Positions 14,904 through 22,907 of a stretch of DNA of 46,160 nucleotides are shown here, piece by piece. The notes beneath the pieces were generated by a model. It was given only the letters and a program-made list of their open reading frames with translations. It had not been told where the DNA came from and did not search any database. How positions within the stretch are numbered: position 1 is the first letter of the stretch; each line of letters starts with the position of its first letter. A program made the position numbers and the translations under genes. This DNA is from Oscillospiraceae bacterium (GTDB lineage: Bacteria; Bacillota; Clostridia; Oscillospirales; Oscillospiraceae), in NCBI GenBank assembly GCA_017458825.1, contig JAFSZX010000007.1, forward strand, positions 1 to 46,160, given 5' to 3'.

Positions 14904-17849
14904 TTACACAAGGAGATACGCATAGCGTTTCTTTACGGTCAGCAACAGCGTTTCCAGTTCTGACGGAAGATCGTTCACGCCCAGCAGATCGTATTCCTTC
15001 GGCTCACCGAAGGTGCGCACCAGCACGCGCCGCTCGTCCAGGAAGACGGCGCCCGCGTTCTTGGAATCCGCCAGATCTTCGACACAGGCGAAGAGCGTGA
15101 ATTTATCACGACTGGGCGCGGAGTCATAGGGGCAGAAAGCGGTGCAGTTGCCGCACTCGTTGCAAAGACGATCGATATGGAGGATCTGACGCCGCCCGTC
15201 GGACAGGGTAACGGATACGTTGGCGCGGTTGGGACAGGAGTCCACGCAGTTTTCGCACACCGTACTGCACTGGAGACACCGCTCGCCCTCGCAGGGGGCT
15301 TTGGCGCAGAGGAACCCCTTGCGCGCCGACGCCTCGGCGGCGGTGACGCGCGCCGCGGAGGGGATCTCATAGGTGTAATCCCGGCCGATGACCTCACGGG
15401 CAAAGGCGGCGGCATCGGCAATACCTTCTACCACGGTGGCAGGACCGCGTCGGGCGTCGCCCGCGGCGTATACGCCGGAGAGGTTGGTTTGGAACGCCGG
15501 TCTGCCCCGACGGTCGGTCTCGACGCCGTTTGCCCGGAGCAGGGCGCTGTCCACCTGCTCGCCTACGGCGGAGATCACCAGATCGCAGGGAATGTCAAAG
15601 AGCTCGCCGGTACCCACAGGGGAGCGGCGACCGGTTTCATCCGGCTCGCCCAGCACCATCTTTTCACAGCTCAGCACGCCGTCATGCTGGCGCACCGGCG
15701 CGGCAAGCTCGGCAAATTCCACGCCGTCCGCCATTGCCAGCGCAAGCTCATGCTCCTCGGCGGGCATGTACTTTTTCGTGCGGCGATAGACAATGGTCAC
15801 ACGCTGTGCGCCGCTGCGTTTTGCCAGCCGCGCCGCGTCCATGGCGGTATTGCCGCCGCCGACCACCGCCACGTTACCGCCAACGCCGATGGCGCCGGAC
15901 TTCACGCCCTGCATCCAGCCGATCACACCGGCCACGTCGCCGGGGATCTCCAGACGACCGGCCTGCCACGCGCCGGTGGCAAAGAGGATATGGGTATAGC
16001 CAGCGTCCTTCAGCTCGTTCACAGAGGGCGCCGGTGCGCCGCAACGGATGGTAACGCCCAGTTTTTTAAGGAACGACACGTCCTTTTCAATAGCCTCGTC
16101 GCTGATGCGGAAGGCGGGGATCACGTGGCGCACCACGCCGCCCAGAGAGGCTTGCCGCTCAAAGATCGTCACCGCCACGCCGGCGCGGGCGAGGAAATAC
16201 GCCGCCGCCATGCCGGTAGGACCGCCGCCGATCACAGCGGCTTTTTTGCCCGCCACAGGCGCGCCGGGCTGTAAGGCCGCCAGCACCGCCTCGTAGCCGC
16301 GCTCCGCCGCCAACAGCTTCGTATCACGGATCCGTACCGACTCCTCATAGAAGTTACGGGTACACTTGTTCTGACAGCGATGGGCGCAGATGGTGCCGGT
16401 GATGAAGGGCAGGGGATTGCGCTCCATAATGAGCTTGAGCGCCGGCGCGTACAGACCCTTGCGGCACAGCTCCACGTATTCGGGGATGTCCTGCTCGATG
16501 GGACAGCCGCCCTTGCACGGCGCGCTGAAGCAGTCGGTCCAAGGCACGCCCAGCGTGCTCTTGCGCCGGGGCAGAGGTTTGACGCTCTTACGGTAGTGGG
16601 GCTCCTCACGGCAGGAAAGTGCCAGCGATTCCACCGCTTCCACGTCAACGCCCGCAAATTCTGTAAAGGGAATATCCTTTACGGAGTCCGCCATCTGGCG
16701 CAGGCGGTTATAGCCGCCGGGTTTCAAGATGGTGGTGGCAACGGTGATGGGCCAGATACCGGCGGCGAAGAGCTTCGAGGCGCTGAACGCGTCGGCGCCG
16801 CCGGCGTAGGAAAGGCGCAGCCTGCCGTCGAACTGACGGCTGATCCGGCGGCACATCTCCATTGTCAGAGGAAAGAGGGATCTGCCGGACATATACATTT
16901 CGCTTCCCGGCAACTCGCCGCGTGTGGTGTCCACCGGAAAGGTGTTGGACAGCTTCAACCCGAAGCTCAAACCCTCCGACGACGCCAGCGATTCCAAACG
17001 CTCAAACATGGGCACCGCGTCGCTCCACTGAAGGTCTTCCCGGAAATGATGATCGTCAAACACCACGTAATCGTAGCCCATGGAATCGAGAATGGAACGC
17101 GCCGTTTCGTAGCCTAAAATGGTGGGGTTGCACTTGACAAAGGTGTGCAGGTGCTTTTCCCGAATGAGGTAGGAGGCAATACGCTCGATCTCCTGGGGCG
17201 GACAGCCGTGGAGCGTGGAGAGTGTCACCGAACGGCTGACGCAGGGGGAAATGGCGTTGATGTAGTCGGTATGGGCAGGGAAGAGGCGGCGCAGTACGGC
17301 GAGGCACTCACAGAAGATCGCCGTGGAGGAGGCGTCCTTCATGCCTTCGATATACGCGTCGATCTTCGCGCCGCGGATGCCGTCCAGATCGTAGCCCACG
17401 GACATATTGAACACGAAACCGTCCGGCGAGCCAAGGCCGTACACATGGCTGAAGATCTTCAAGGCGCACCACGCCTTGATATATTCCTCCATCGCCTGGG
17501 GTACGGTCAGCTCGGTGGACCATTCCTGGTTATAGCCCTCGTCGTCCGCCAGAATGCAGGGGCGCGGCACACACGCCGCCAGCTCCGCACCGTCCATCTT
17601 CTGCACCGTTTTCAGCTCGAAGAACCGGGCGCCGGCAAAGTAGGCGGCGATGATGTTCTGCGCCATCTGGCTGTTGGGACCGGCGGCGGGACCGAACGGC
17701 GTTTCAATCGTTTCACCGAACAGGGGAAGCGTTCTCCCGTCGCCGCGGAAGGGTTTGCGCACGCCGAAAAGCGTACCGTCGGCGGCGTATTCCGCCAGCG
17801 CCCAGTTCATCAGCGAGGCAAAGGACAGAGGCGTCATTTTCTCGGACAT
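14904..17849 (-). CDS. ygfK: YgfK-type oxidoreductase (putative selenate reductase subunit)
   Basis: Protein of 981 residues. Residues 1-about 420 resemble a dihydroorotate-dehydrogenase-type flavin domain. Residues 430-500 carry GltD-like iron-sulfur cysteines (C440, C445, C449, C488, C492, C496). Then come an FAD site (G-G-G-P-T-G, 541-546) and a second NAD(P)-type site (V-G-G-G-N-T-A). The C-terminus has ferredoxin-like cysteine clusters (C-L-Q-C, C-E-N-C, C-N-E-C-G-N-C). YgfK proteins accompany selenium-dependent molybdenum hydroxylases and ssnA in anaerobic purine and urate degradation; the selenate-reductase name is historic. AAAGGAG precedes the ATG. It starts 18 bases after ssnA and shares its transcript. 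Confidence 0.93.
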   Translation of the reverse strand: MSEKMTPLSFASLMNWALAEYAADGTLFGVRKPFRGDGRTLPLFGETIETPFGPAAGPNSQMAQNIIAAYFAGARFFELKTVQKMDGAELAACVPRPCILADDEGYNQEWSTELTVPQAMEEYIKAWCALKIFSHVYGLGSPDGFVFNMSVGYDLDGIRGAKIDAYIEGMKDASSTAIFCECLAVLRRLFPAHTDYINAISPCVSRSVTLSTLHGCPPQEIERIASYLIREKHLHTFVKCNPTILGYETARSILDSMGYDYVVFDDHHFREDLQWSDAVPMFERLESLASSEGLSFGLKLSNTFPVDTTRGELPGSEMYMSGRSLFPLTMEMCRRISRQFDGRLRLSYAGGADAFSASKLFAAGIWPITVATTILKPGGYNRLRQMADSVKDIPFTEFAGVDVEAVESLALSCREEPHYRKSVKPLPRRKSTLGVPWTDCFSAPCKGGCPIEQDIPEYVELCRKGLYAPALKLIMERNPLPFITGTICAHRCQNKCTRNFYEESVRIRDTKLLAAERGYEAVLAALQPGAPVAGKKAAVIGGGPTGMAAAYFLARAGVAVTIFERQASLGGVVRHVIPAFRISDEAIEKDVSFLKKLGVTIRCGAPAPSVNELKDAGYTHILFATGAWQAGRLEIPGDVAGVIGWMQGVKSGAIGVGGNVAVVGGGNTAMDAARLAKRSGAQRVTIVYRRTKKYMPAEEHELALAMADGVEFAELAAPVRQHDGVLSCEKMVLGEPDETGRRSPVGTGELFDIPCDLVISAVGEQVDSALLRANGVETDRRGRPAFQTNLSGVYAAGDARRGPATVVEGIADAAAFAREVIGRDYTYEIPSAARVTAAEASARKGFLCAKAPCEGERCLQCSTVCENCVDSCPNRANVSVTLSDGRRQILHIDRLCNECGNCTAFCPYDSAPSRDKFTLFACVEDLADSKNAGAVFLDERRVLVRTFGEPKEYDLLGVNDLPSELETLLLTVKKRYAYLLV

Positions 17850-17867
17850 AATAACAGCTCCTTTCTA

Positions 17868-19211
17868 TCAATAGACCCGATGGTTCAGCTCGCCCCAGAG
17901 CTTTTTGGCGGTCTCCAGAATGTGGGCGTTTTCCGCCTCCTCGTCAATGCCGATCAGTTCCCGATCGCGCATGAGCAGGCGGCCGCCGGCGATGGTGGTG
18001 CGGCAGAGCTTGCCGGTCATGCCAAAGAGGATATGCCCGTCGATATTCTCATCGGAGAACGGCGTGTAGGGCTGATAGTCCATCACGATGATGTCCGCCG
18101 CCGCGCCGGGACGCAGAACGCCCAGCGGCTGGGGGAAGTATTTGGCGGCGATCTTGGCGTTGTTGGCAAAGAGCATTTCCGTCACCTCGCACCACGCCAC
18201 GTTTGGCAAACAGGCGTTCAGACGCTGGACGCACAGCGCCGCCTTGAGAGACTCGATCATATCGTTCGTCCACGCGTCGGTGCCCAGACCCAGAAGGATA
18301 CCGGCACGGTGCAGAGGCAGGACGGGGCACACGCCCACCGCGTTGGACATATTGGATTCCGGATTGTTCACCACCATGGTTCCGGTTTGCGCGATCAGGT
18401 CGATCTCGGCAGGATTGACATGGATACAGTGACCCAGCAACGTTTTGGCGCCTAAAATGCCGTGGTCGTGGAGCCGCTGTACCGGACGGCGGCCGTAGTT
18501 GCGAAGACTGTCATACACGTCGTCCATGCCCTCGGAAACGTGGATGTGGAAGCCGGTGCGTCCGTTGTTCGCCGCCACCATCTTTTCAAAGGTGCGGTCG
18601 GACAGGGTGAAGAGGGCATGTCCGCCGAACATGGCCGCCAGCATGGGATCCTTGTTCTTCTCGCAGTAGCTGATCCACTCGGCATTCTCGGCGATCGCCT
18701 GATCGCATTTTTCCTGCCCGTCCCGGTCGCTGACCTCGTAGCACAAACAGGCGCGGATCCCGAACCGTTTGGCGCTCTCGCCGATCTGGAACAGGGAACC
18801 GGGGATCTGAGCGTAGGCGGCGTGGTGATCGAAGATGGTGGTCACACCCTGCTTGATGCAGTCGATCAACAGCGCGTCGGCACTGGCGCGGCTCCCCTCC
18901 AGCGTCAGCTTCCGATCCATCGCCCACCACGTGCCGTCCAGCACTTCGTAGAAATTGGTCGGATTGTTGCCCTCGATGGCAAGTCCGCGCGCCAGCGCGG
19001 AGTAGATGTGGGTATGGGCATTGATCAGCGCGGGCATAATGACGCCGCCCCTGGCGTCGATGATCTCCGCGTCGGGATACCGGGCGCGAAGCTCACGCTC
19101 TTCGCCTACGGCGGTGATGGCGCTTCCCTCATAGGCGACGGCGCCGCGGGCGTAATAGCCTTTCGCCCCACTGTCTCTGGTGATGAGTCGTCCGTTGGTG
19201 ACAAGAACCAT
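17868..19211 (-). CDS. ssnA: SsnA-type amidohydrolase (putative aminohydrolase of purine degradation)
   Basis: Protein of 447 residues of the chlorohydrolase/guanine-deaminase-like amidohydrolases. Metal ligands: N-A-H-T-H-I-Y (H66, H68), H-I-H-V-S-E-G, L-G-H-C-I-H-V and L-G-T-D-A-W-T-N-D. SsnA sits with ygfK, hydA and xanthine-dehydrogenase-like genes in anaerobic purine-degrading clusters, and is expected to deaminate or open a purine-derived ring; the exact substrate is not fixed by sequence. First gene of ssnA-ygfK. AAGGAGGG lies before the ATG. A leader of about 125 bases containing a terminator precedes it, so expression is probably controlled by attenuation. Confidence 0.92.
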   Translation of the reverse strand: MVLVTNGRLITRDSGAKGYYARGAVAYEGSAITAVGEERELRARYPDAEIIDARGGVIMPALINAHTHIYSALARGLAIEGNNPTNFYEVLDGTWWAMDRKLTLEGSRASADALLIDCIKQGVTTIFDHHAAYAQIPGSLFQIGESAKRFGIRACLCYEVSDRDGQEKCDQAIAENAEWISYCEKNKDPMLAAMFGGHALFTLSDRTFEKMVAANNGRTGFHIHVSEGMDDVYDSLRNYGRRPVQRLHDHGILGAKTLLGHCIHVNPAEIDLIAQTGTMVVNNPESNMSNAVGVCPVLPLHRAGILLGLGTDAWTNDMIESLKAALCVQRLNACLPNVAWCEVTEMLFANNAKIAAKYFPQPLGVLRPGAAADIIVMDYQPYTPFSDENIDGHILFGMTGKLCRTTIAGGRLLMRDRELIGIDEEAENAHILETAKKLWGELNHRVY

Positions 19212-19338
19212 AGCGATACCCTCCTTGTAATAAAAAATGTTTCAAATCCTGGCGGATCTGAAACACTGGGGCTTGCGCCCAGTGATAGTTGCAGCCCGTG
19301 CGCGAAGCACTTCGTTACAGCTACCGGTATTCGGTTGT
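19212..19338 (-). promoter_or_regulatory. Structured ssnA leader with terminator (candidate riboswitch/attenuator)
   Basis: Read on the minus strand. After the promoter comes a small hairpin (ACCG...CGGT), then a GTAGC...GCTGC-closed arm with an internal GTGC/GCAC hairpin, then CACTGGGC-GCAA-GCCCCAGTG. The final hairpin, TTTCAGATCC/GGATTTGAAA, is followed by CATTTTTT, a standard intrinsic terminator placed between promoter and start codon. CTGGGCG upstream can pair with CGCCAG in the terminator, which would give an alternative fold. It does not match the purine (guanine/adenine), guanidine, ZTP, THF or preQ1 consensus motifs I know. The ligand is unknown; a purine catabolite would fit the operon. 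Confidence 0.6.
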
Positions 19339-19344
19339 ATCTCC

Positions 19345-19373
19345 ATTATACCCCTGCCGCCGCCGGATTGCAA
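19345..19373 (-). promoter_or_regulatory. Promoter of ssnA-ygfK
   Basis: Minus strand: TTGCAA (19373-19368), 17-base spacer, perfect TATAAT (19350-19345). It places the RNA start near 19338. Confidence 0.8.
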
Positions 19374-19396
19374 CAAAAAAGATGGCACGGCGCGGT

Positions 19397-19426
19397 AAAA
19401 AAACAGGCGGCGCCGGAGCGCCGCCT
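19397..19426 (-). terminator. Terminator of tsaE-tsaB-upp
   Basis: 8-bp GC-rich stem (19405-19412 and 19419-19426) followed on the minus strand by TG and a T7 run, just after the upp stop codon. Confidence 0.88.
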
Positions 19427-19436
19427 TGCGGTATAT

Positions 19437-20087
19437 TTATTTCGTTCCGAAGATACGGTCGCCCGCGTCGCCCAGACCCGGCACGATGTAGCCGTTTTCG
19501 TTCAGGTGATCGTCCAGCGCGCCGGCGTAGATATCCACGTCGGGATGGCGGGAGATGATGTACTCCACGCCCTCCGGCGCCGCCACCAGCACCATGAGCT
19601 TGATATTCTTGCAGCCGCGCTTCTTCATCTCGGCAATCGCCATATCCGCACTGCCGCCGGTCGCCAGCATGGGATCGACGATGATGATGTCACGATCCGC
19701 CACGTCCTTGGGCATTTTGCAGAAGTAGAGATGGGGTTCCAGCGTCTCCTCGTCGCGGAACATACCGATATGCCCCACGCGGGCGGAGGGTACCATGCGC
19801 AGCACGCCGTCCACCAGCCCCAGACCGGCACGCAGGATCGGCACCACGGCGAATTTCTTACCTGCCAAAGTGGGCATATCCGCTTTGCAAAGAGGCGTTT
19901 CAATGGTCTTGGTGGTCAGCGGCAGGTCACGGGTCGCCTCATAGGTGATGAGCATACCAATCTCCGAAACGATCTCACGGAAATCCTTTACGCTGGTGTG
20001 CTTATCCCGCATGATGGTCAGCTTGTGCGCCACCAGCGGATGATCCATGATATGCACCTTCGGGCCGTACTTTGTTTGCTTGCACAT
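19437..20087 (-). CDS. upp: Uracil phosphoribosyltransferase
   Basis: Protein of 216 residues. It salvages uracil by joining it to PRPP to give UMP. The PRPP loop [11 protein letters not shown] is clear, as are P-I-L-R-A-G-L-G and the uracil-binding tail [13 protein letters not shown]. Full length. CGGAGGA precedes the ATG. It starts 35 bases after the tsaB stop, with no obvious promoter between, so it is probably the last gene of tsaE-tsaB-upp. A separate salvage function with no known link to t6A. Confidence 0.97.
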   Translation of the reverse strand: MCKQTKYGPKVHIMDHPLVAHKLTIMRDKHTSVKDFREIVSEIGMLITYEATRDLPLTTKTIETPLCKADMPTLAGKKFAVVPILRAGLGLVDGVLRMVPSARVGHIGMFRDEETLEPHLYFCKMPKDVADRDIIIVDPMLATGGSADMAIAEMKKRGCKNIKLMVLVAAPEGVEYIISRHPDVDIYAGALDDHLNENGYIVPGLGDAGDRIFGTK

Positions 20088-20122
20088 AGTGTCGTTCCTC
20101 CGTTATGTTAATTTTTTTGGTT

Positions 20123-20833
20123 TTACTGATTCAAAGGCAGTCCCCGCGCCAGACGCTCCCGTTCCGCCTGGGAAAGGCGCAGATACCGGGGGACAAGCGC
20201 TTGGGGCGAAACGGTTTCACCGCGACGCGCCATCTCCTGCGCCGCCAGCGCCACGCCTACGGCGTTTTGCATCACCAGTTCCGGCGGCGCGATCCGGCAC
20301 GAAACGCCCGCGTCTTTAAGATACGCAAAGCACAGCGCGGCGCCGTCGCCCACGATCACGGGAACAAGACGGGATTCTTTCAGCTCATCGCAAAGGGAGG
20401 CAAGGTCAATGGCGCGGTCGTCACACAGCCGGCGCAGCGAGCCGCCGGCGGCGGAAAACAGCGCGTTGTAGATCTGGTCACGCCGGGCGTCCATGGCGCA
20501 GAGCACCGTGCCGTCCGTATGCCGGAGATTCATCGCCATCGCCTCCAGCGTAGATACGGCGCAACAAGGCTTATCCAGCGCCCACGCCAGACCTTTGGCG
20601 GCGGCAACGCCGATCCGCAGTCCGGTAAAGGAGCCGGGACCTGCCGCCACGGCGACAAGATCGGCGTCCGCGGCGGTGAGACCCGCGTTTTTGAGCATAT
20701 CGTCCAAAAGCGGCATCAGCGTCCGGCTGTGGGTGAGACCCACGTTGAGGTAACTGCGGCACAGCACCGCGCCGTCTTTCGTGACGGCGACAGATACGCT
20801 TTTGGCAGAGGTTTCCAGTGCAAGGATCTTCAA
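20123..20833 (-). CDS. tsaB: tRNA threonylcarbamoyladenosine biosynthesis protein TsaB
   Basis: Protein of 236 residues with the ASKHA fold. The typical start I-L-A-L-E-T-S-A-K-S-V-S-V-A and the conserved G-P-G-S-F-T-G-L-R-I-G are present. TsaB lacks catalysis itself but forms the complex with TsaD and TsaE that adds threonylcarbamoyl to A37 of ANN-decoding tRNAs. The start overlaps the tsaE stop by four bases (ATGA), so the two are coupled. TsaD is not in the window; a TsaC domain is, at 29472. Confidence 0.95.
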   Translation of the reverse strand: MKILALETSAKSVSVAVTKDGAVLCRSYLNVGLTHSRTLMPLLDDMLKNAGLTAADADLVAVAAGPGSFTGLRIGVAAAKGLAWALDKPCCAVSTLEAMAMNLRHTDGTVLCAMDARRDQIYNALFSAAGGSLRRLCDDRAIDLASLCDELKESRLVPVIVGDGAALCFAYLKDAGVSCRIAPPELVMQNAVGVALAAQEMARRGETVSPQALVPRYLRLSQAERERLARGLPLNQ

Positions 20834-21255
20834 AACGCCGTCCCTCCCGTTACGGTGATGATGCGCTCACATTCGCCTTCGCCCCGCCGGATGGAGACAA
20901 ACACCGTATCCGGCGGCAAAGCTTCCGCGGCGTTTTCACTCCACTCCACAGCGCAAACACCGCCACCGCGCAGATAATCGTCCCATCCGATGTCGTAGAG
21001 AGAATCGCTGTCCGGCAAACGGTAGAGATCAAAATGAAAAAGAGGAAGCGAGCCACGGTATTCGTTGACAATGGTAAAGGTGGGGCTGGTGACGCGGCCG
21101 GTATAGCCCAGCCCTCTGGCAAGACCGCGGGTGAAGGCGGTTTTGCCTGCGCCCAGATCGCCGGTAAAGGCCACCACGCTGCCGCTGTGGAGCTGTGCCG
21201 CCAGCGATTGACCCAGCTGTTCCGTTTCCGATTCGCTGTGGGTGAGATACCGCAC
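20830..21255 (-). CDS. tsaE: tRNA threonylcarbamoyladenosine biosynthesis ATPase TsaE
   Basis: Protein of 141 residues from the chosen GTG. Walker A G-D-L-G-A-G-K-T at 32-39, then the family's S-P-T-F-T-I-V-N-E-Y and H-F-D-L-Y-R. TsaE hydrolyses ATP to reset the TsaBD complex during t6A synthesis. GTG 21253-21255 has GAGGAG about five bases upstream and gives a normal-length protein. An in-frame start at 21297 would add 14 residues without a better ribosome binding site. First gene of tsaE-tsaB-upp. Confidence 0.95.
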   Translation of the reverse strand: MRYLTHSESETEQLGQSLAAQLHSGSVVAFTGDLGAGKTAFTRGLARGLGYTGRVTSPTFTIVNEYRGSLPLFHFDLYRLPDSDSLYDIGWDDYLRGGGVCAVEWSENAAEALPPDTVFVSIRRGEGECERIITVTGGTAF

Positions 21256-21407
21256 CGCCGCTCCTCCTCTTTTCGCTATTTTGACACAGTATAACACAAA
21301 AAAACAAAAAAGAAAAGAGCATTGCAGAGGTTTCCGGGGAAAACTTCATATAGTACGCATGAGTCTGTCAGACGGCGGAAAAGACATCTGTGGAGGAGGG
21401 AAGGACA

Positions 21408-22544
21408 GTGCGGCGTTTTTTGGGCAGTCTACGGCGGCAGTCCGATCCGATCCTGTTGGCGCTCTGCTCCGCCGCCACGGCGTTCGGACTTGTGATGATC
21501 GCAAGCGCCACGCGGTATCTGGAAACCCGGAGCTACGTGCTGATCCAGCTTGTGGCGGCGGCGATCGGCGTGGGGGCGTATATGCTCTTTTCCGCGCTGG
21601 ACGTCAGGGAGCTTTCCGGAGGCTGGAAATGGCTGACGCTTGCCGGCACGGTGCTGATCGCGCTCCTTTTTACGCCGCTGGGAGTCGGCGCGGGCGGCAA
21701 TCGGGCCTGGATCAGCATACCGGGCGTTCCGGTAAATCTCCAGCCGGCGGAGCCGATAAAACTGCTGTTTATTCTGGTGCTGGCACGCCAGCTTACGTGG
21801 ATGCGGCAGGAAAAAACGATCCCGCGGTTTCGCAGGGTGCTGTTGCCGGTCGGACATCTGCTGGGTTTGACGGGGCTGTATTACGCCGCCTCCGGCGATA
21901 TGGGCAGTACGCTGGTGTATGTGGTGATCTTTCTCTGTATGGCGTACGCCGCCGGCGTGAAAGGCCGCTGGTTTGCACTCGCCGGCGCGCTGGCGGGCGC
22001 AGGGTGTTATGCGCTGTGGAAAGCGGACGTGATCCGCCCCTATATGAAAGAGCGTTTTTTGATTCTGCTGGATCGCGAGATGGATCCTCTGGGCGTGGGA
22101 TGGCACCAAAATCGCAGTCTTCTGGCGCTGGGCAGTGGAGGGCTGACCGGACAGGGACTGTTCCGCGGCACCCAGACCCAAAGTGAATACAGCAACAGCT
22201 TGCCGGCGCGGCATACGGATTTTATCTTCTCCGCCATCGGCGAGGAGCTGGGCATGATCGGGTGTGTGGCGGTGCTGCTTTTGTTGAGCGCTATCGTGAT
22301 ACGGTGCTTCGTGGCGGCGTATCGCGCCAAGACGCCGCTGGAGACTTACGTATGCGTAGGAGTGGCGGCGACGCTGATGTTCCAGACGGCGGTAAACGTG
22401 GGGATGTGTCTGTTTTTGATGCCGGTCATCGGTTTGACACTGCCGTTTGTCAGCTACGGCGGCTCGTCGCTGGTGGCGCTGTTCGCGGCGGCGGGCATGG
22501 TGTCGGGGATCCATAAACGCTCCTTGCAGGAACGGCTGCGGTGA
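21408..22544 (+). CDS. FtsW/RodA/SpoVE-family peptidoglycan glycosyltransferase
   Basis: Integral membrane protein of 378 residues with about ten membrane helices. SEDS-family signatures are present: N-R-A-W-I, L-Q-P-A-E-P-I-K-L (the usual Q-P-S-E with Ala for Ser), H-T-D-F-I-F-S-A-I-G-E-E-L-G, and near the end F-V-S-Y-G-G-S-S-L. These enzymes polymerise lipid II during elongation, division or spore cortex synthesis. Which of the three roles applies cannot be told; the neighbours ddl and murF fit wall synthesis in general. The GTG at 21408 is preferred over 21390 because GGAGGG lies just before it. A terminator and repeat-element copy 2 follow the stop codon. Confidence 0.9.
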   Translation: MRRFLGSLRRQSDPILLALCSAATAFGLVMIASATRYLETRSYVLIQLVAAAIGVGAYMLFSALDVRELSGGWKWLTLAGTVLIALLFTPLGVGAGGNRAWISIPGVPVNLQPAEPIKLLFILVLARQLTWMRQEKTIPRFRRVLLPVGHLLGLTGLYYAASGDMGSTLVYVVIFLCMAYAAGVKGRWFALAGALAGAGCYALWKADVIRPYMKERFLILLDREMDPLGVGWHQNRSLLALGSGGLTGQGLFRGTQTQSEYSNSLPARHTDFIFSAIGEELGMIGCVAVLLLLSAIVIRCFVAAYRAKTPLETYVCVGVAATLMFQTAVNVGMCLFLMPVIGLTLPFVSYGGSSLVALFAAAGMVSGIHKRSLQERLR

Positions 22545-22549
22545 ATGAA

Positions 22550-22583
22550 AAAAGACCTGCCCGGGGCAGGTCTTTTTTGGTTG
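22550..22583 (+). terminator. Intrinsic terminator, left copy of a duplicated pair
   Basis: Hairpin AAAAGACCTGCC/GGCAGGTCTTTT plus TGGTTG. It ends the FtsW-like gene. The same 34 bases recur with one difference at 22782-22815, beyond repeat-element copy 2. Confidence 0.9.
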
Positions 22584-22776
22584 TCAAAAAAGCCTCGCTT
22601 ACTTTCGCGCCGCACACGGCGCGAAGATATTAAATTGTCATTTGCCGCGGCGTGTACGTGGCAAATGACACCGCTCAGACTACGAAGTGTGCGAATGGTG
22701 CGCCGCTGGCGCACAATGAGTGCGCGCAGTAGGCTGCAACCCTTTTGTCAAAAAACGGCTTTGCCGTTTTTTGACA
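22582..22776 (-). mobile_element. 195-base palindromic repeat element, copy 2 (inverted relative to copy 1)
   Basis: This fills most of the otherwise gene-free stretch 22545-22907. It is exactly 195 bases from TGTCAAAAAA (22582) to TTTTTTGACA (22776), with GTCTC (22777-22781) matching the GAGAC outside the other copy. The same four hairpins are present, and the one next to AAGATATTAAA has a perfect 9-bp stem here. The terminal hairpin has loop AAA where copy 1 has TTT when both are read in the same direction. The element lies between near-identical 34-base terminator copies. No coding frame is credible. Confidence 0.75.
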
Positions 22777-22781
22777 GTCTC

Positions 22782-22815
22782 AAAAGACCTGCCCGGGGCA
22801 GGTCTTTTCTGGTTG
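22782..22815 (+). terminator. Intrinsic terminator, right copy of a duplicated pair
   Basis: 34 bases matching 22550-22583 except for C instead of T in the T-run. It still forms the full stem. The ddl promoter follows at once. Confidence 0.88.
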
Positions 22816-22841
22816 TATTCACGGCGCAATCATGCTATACT
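22813..22841 (+). promoter_or_regulatory. Promoter of the ddl-murF operon
   Basis: TTGTAT at 22813-22818, 17-base spacer, TATACT at 22836-22841. The -35 box overlaps the end of the duplicated terminator segment. Confidence 0.7.
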
Positions 22842-22907
22842 ATACTGGAATGATCAGGCAAAGCAGGCAGTTTTTGCCGCGCCGTCTTGAAAAAGGGGTC
22901 TTGCAGA

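Noticed and set aside
19261-19340. Third copy of the 195-base element in the ssnA leader (shared GTTGCAGCC)
   Set aside because: Only nine bases match, without the TGTCAAAAAA ends or a flanking duplication. Treated as chance.
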